This document shows positions 63,453 to 64,000 of a stretch of DNA of 64,000 nucleotides, piece by piece; positions within the stretch are counted from its first letter, which is position 1, and each line of letters starts with the position of its first letter. The notes under the pieces are model-generated. The model did not search any database, had not been told where the DNA came from, and saw nothing but the letters and a program-made list of their open reading frames with translations. A program made the translations under genes and the position numbers. The DNA is taken from positions 1 to 64,000 of the forward strand of contig VTFK01000014.1 of the NCBI GenBank assembly GCA_009617715.1. Direction: 5' to 3'. The DNA comes from Plectrocnemia conspersa. Its lineage: Eukaryota; Arthropoda; Insecta; Trichoptera; Polycentropodidae.

Positions 63453-63586
63453 TGACAGATATTAATTAGCATCCGCGTCTGTCAGCGCATTGACAGTCGT
63501 TTTTCCGCCAACATCCACATTTTCACACAGCCGAGCCTTAATTGTGGTCATAAATAATTAAAGTGGTCATCTAGAGATATCTGTCA
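63453..63586. promoter_or_regulatory. Cluster of TGACAG (Hth/Meis-type) sites
   Basis: TGACAG or its reverse complement occurs at 63453-63458, 63479-63484, 63491-63496 and 63581-63586, in a GC-richer block next to a homeodomain-type TTAATTAG. TGACAG is the core bound by TALE homeoproteins such as Homothorax/Meis. A composition-based estimate gives about 0.04 expected hits in this length. Enhancer function is inference. Confidence 0.35.
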
Positions 63587-64000
63587 TCGTACTCTGACTT
63601 CTCTAAGCAGGTGAAGTAAACTTAGTAAATCACACCAACAGGTGAAAGTGTAAAGTTGCCCACGCGACTTCGAGGAAATACACCGGCATTCATTAGCAAA
63701 TTTGAGTAACAATATTATGATGTTACAAATAAATATGATTCTACCGTTACATTTAATTTTGTATTCTCTTCTAGTCATGTATATTATTTGCAATATGTAT
63801 GTTATTAAATTAATATGATATTAAATATGAGTTATATTGCTATATCAATTTTTACACAAATGCGTGTAAGACAATTTGTTATTGAAAAGGCAATAGTTTA
63901 TATTAAAATAAATTAGTTTATGTTGGTACACATTAGTTAGTTCGTCCTCACTGATTCTCAATGGCTTAAAAGTAAACATCAGAGTAGTTCTACAACTTTT

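Larger units (their letters stand above)
57381..64000. other. Gene desert, right end of the window
   Basis: No coding gene was found. GC-richer unique islands lie at about 59790-60060, 60540-61200 and 63420-63690. The 62130-63000 stretch repeats loosely related AT-rich segments (TTTATCG...TTACTATTCACTATTCGAATAG, ACTCTAACTGACAATAAAGC) and may be a decayed tandem repeat. Hairpins at 60256, 61411 and 61686 and a TGACAG cluster are listed separately. Confidence 0.5.

Overview
This is an AT-rich (about 70 % A+T) arthropod nuclear window, most likely insect. The signs are split genes with GT-AG introns, an SR protein whose linker and intron positions are animal-like, insect-type Tc1/mariner relics, tRNA-derived SINEs and TTAA-flanked inverted-repeat elements. 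The order cannot be settled from the sequence alone. Only three protein-coding genes can be supported, all in the first 33 kb.

Layout. 1-6.4 kb: gene-free, with several GC-richer single-copy islands and one interspersed repeat. 6.5-9.3 kb (+): a GPATCH11-like G-patch gene in five exons, with a dead mariner copy in its third intron. 9.3-20.5 kb (-): an SR splicing factor of the B52/SRp55 (SRSF4/5/6) type with nine constitutive coding positions, an alternative exon 4, two stop-containing cassette candidates and a GC-rich 5' exon. It converges tail-to-tail on GPATCH11. 20.5-23.5 kb: a transposase relic split by a SINE. 23.5-33.1 kb (-): a ChaC-type gamma-glutamylcyclotransferase in three coding exons plus an upstream 5' UTR exon. 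33.1-64 kb: no gene found. This gene desert holds transposon relics, TTAA-flanked elements, foldback and inverted repeats, two strong pri-miRNA-like hairpins, and scattered GC-richer islands that look like regulatory DNA of a gene outside the window.

How the genes work together. The three genes share no obvious pathway. GPATCH11 and B52 both belong to pre-mRNA splicing and their predicted 3' ends nearly meet. ChaC and B52 lie head-to-tail on the minus strand. The most informative regulatory reading is at ChaC: its 5' end carries a TGATGCAAC (ATF4-type) site and overlapping upstream ORFs that cross the 5' UTR splice junction, the logic expected of an integrated-stress-response target. B52 carries stop-containing cassettes of the kind SR genes use to limit their own expression.

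All exon boundaries were joined by hand from GT-AG sites and phase. No alignment, RNA or database search was available.
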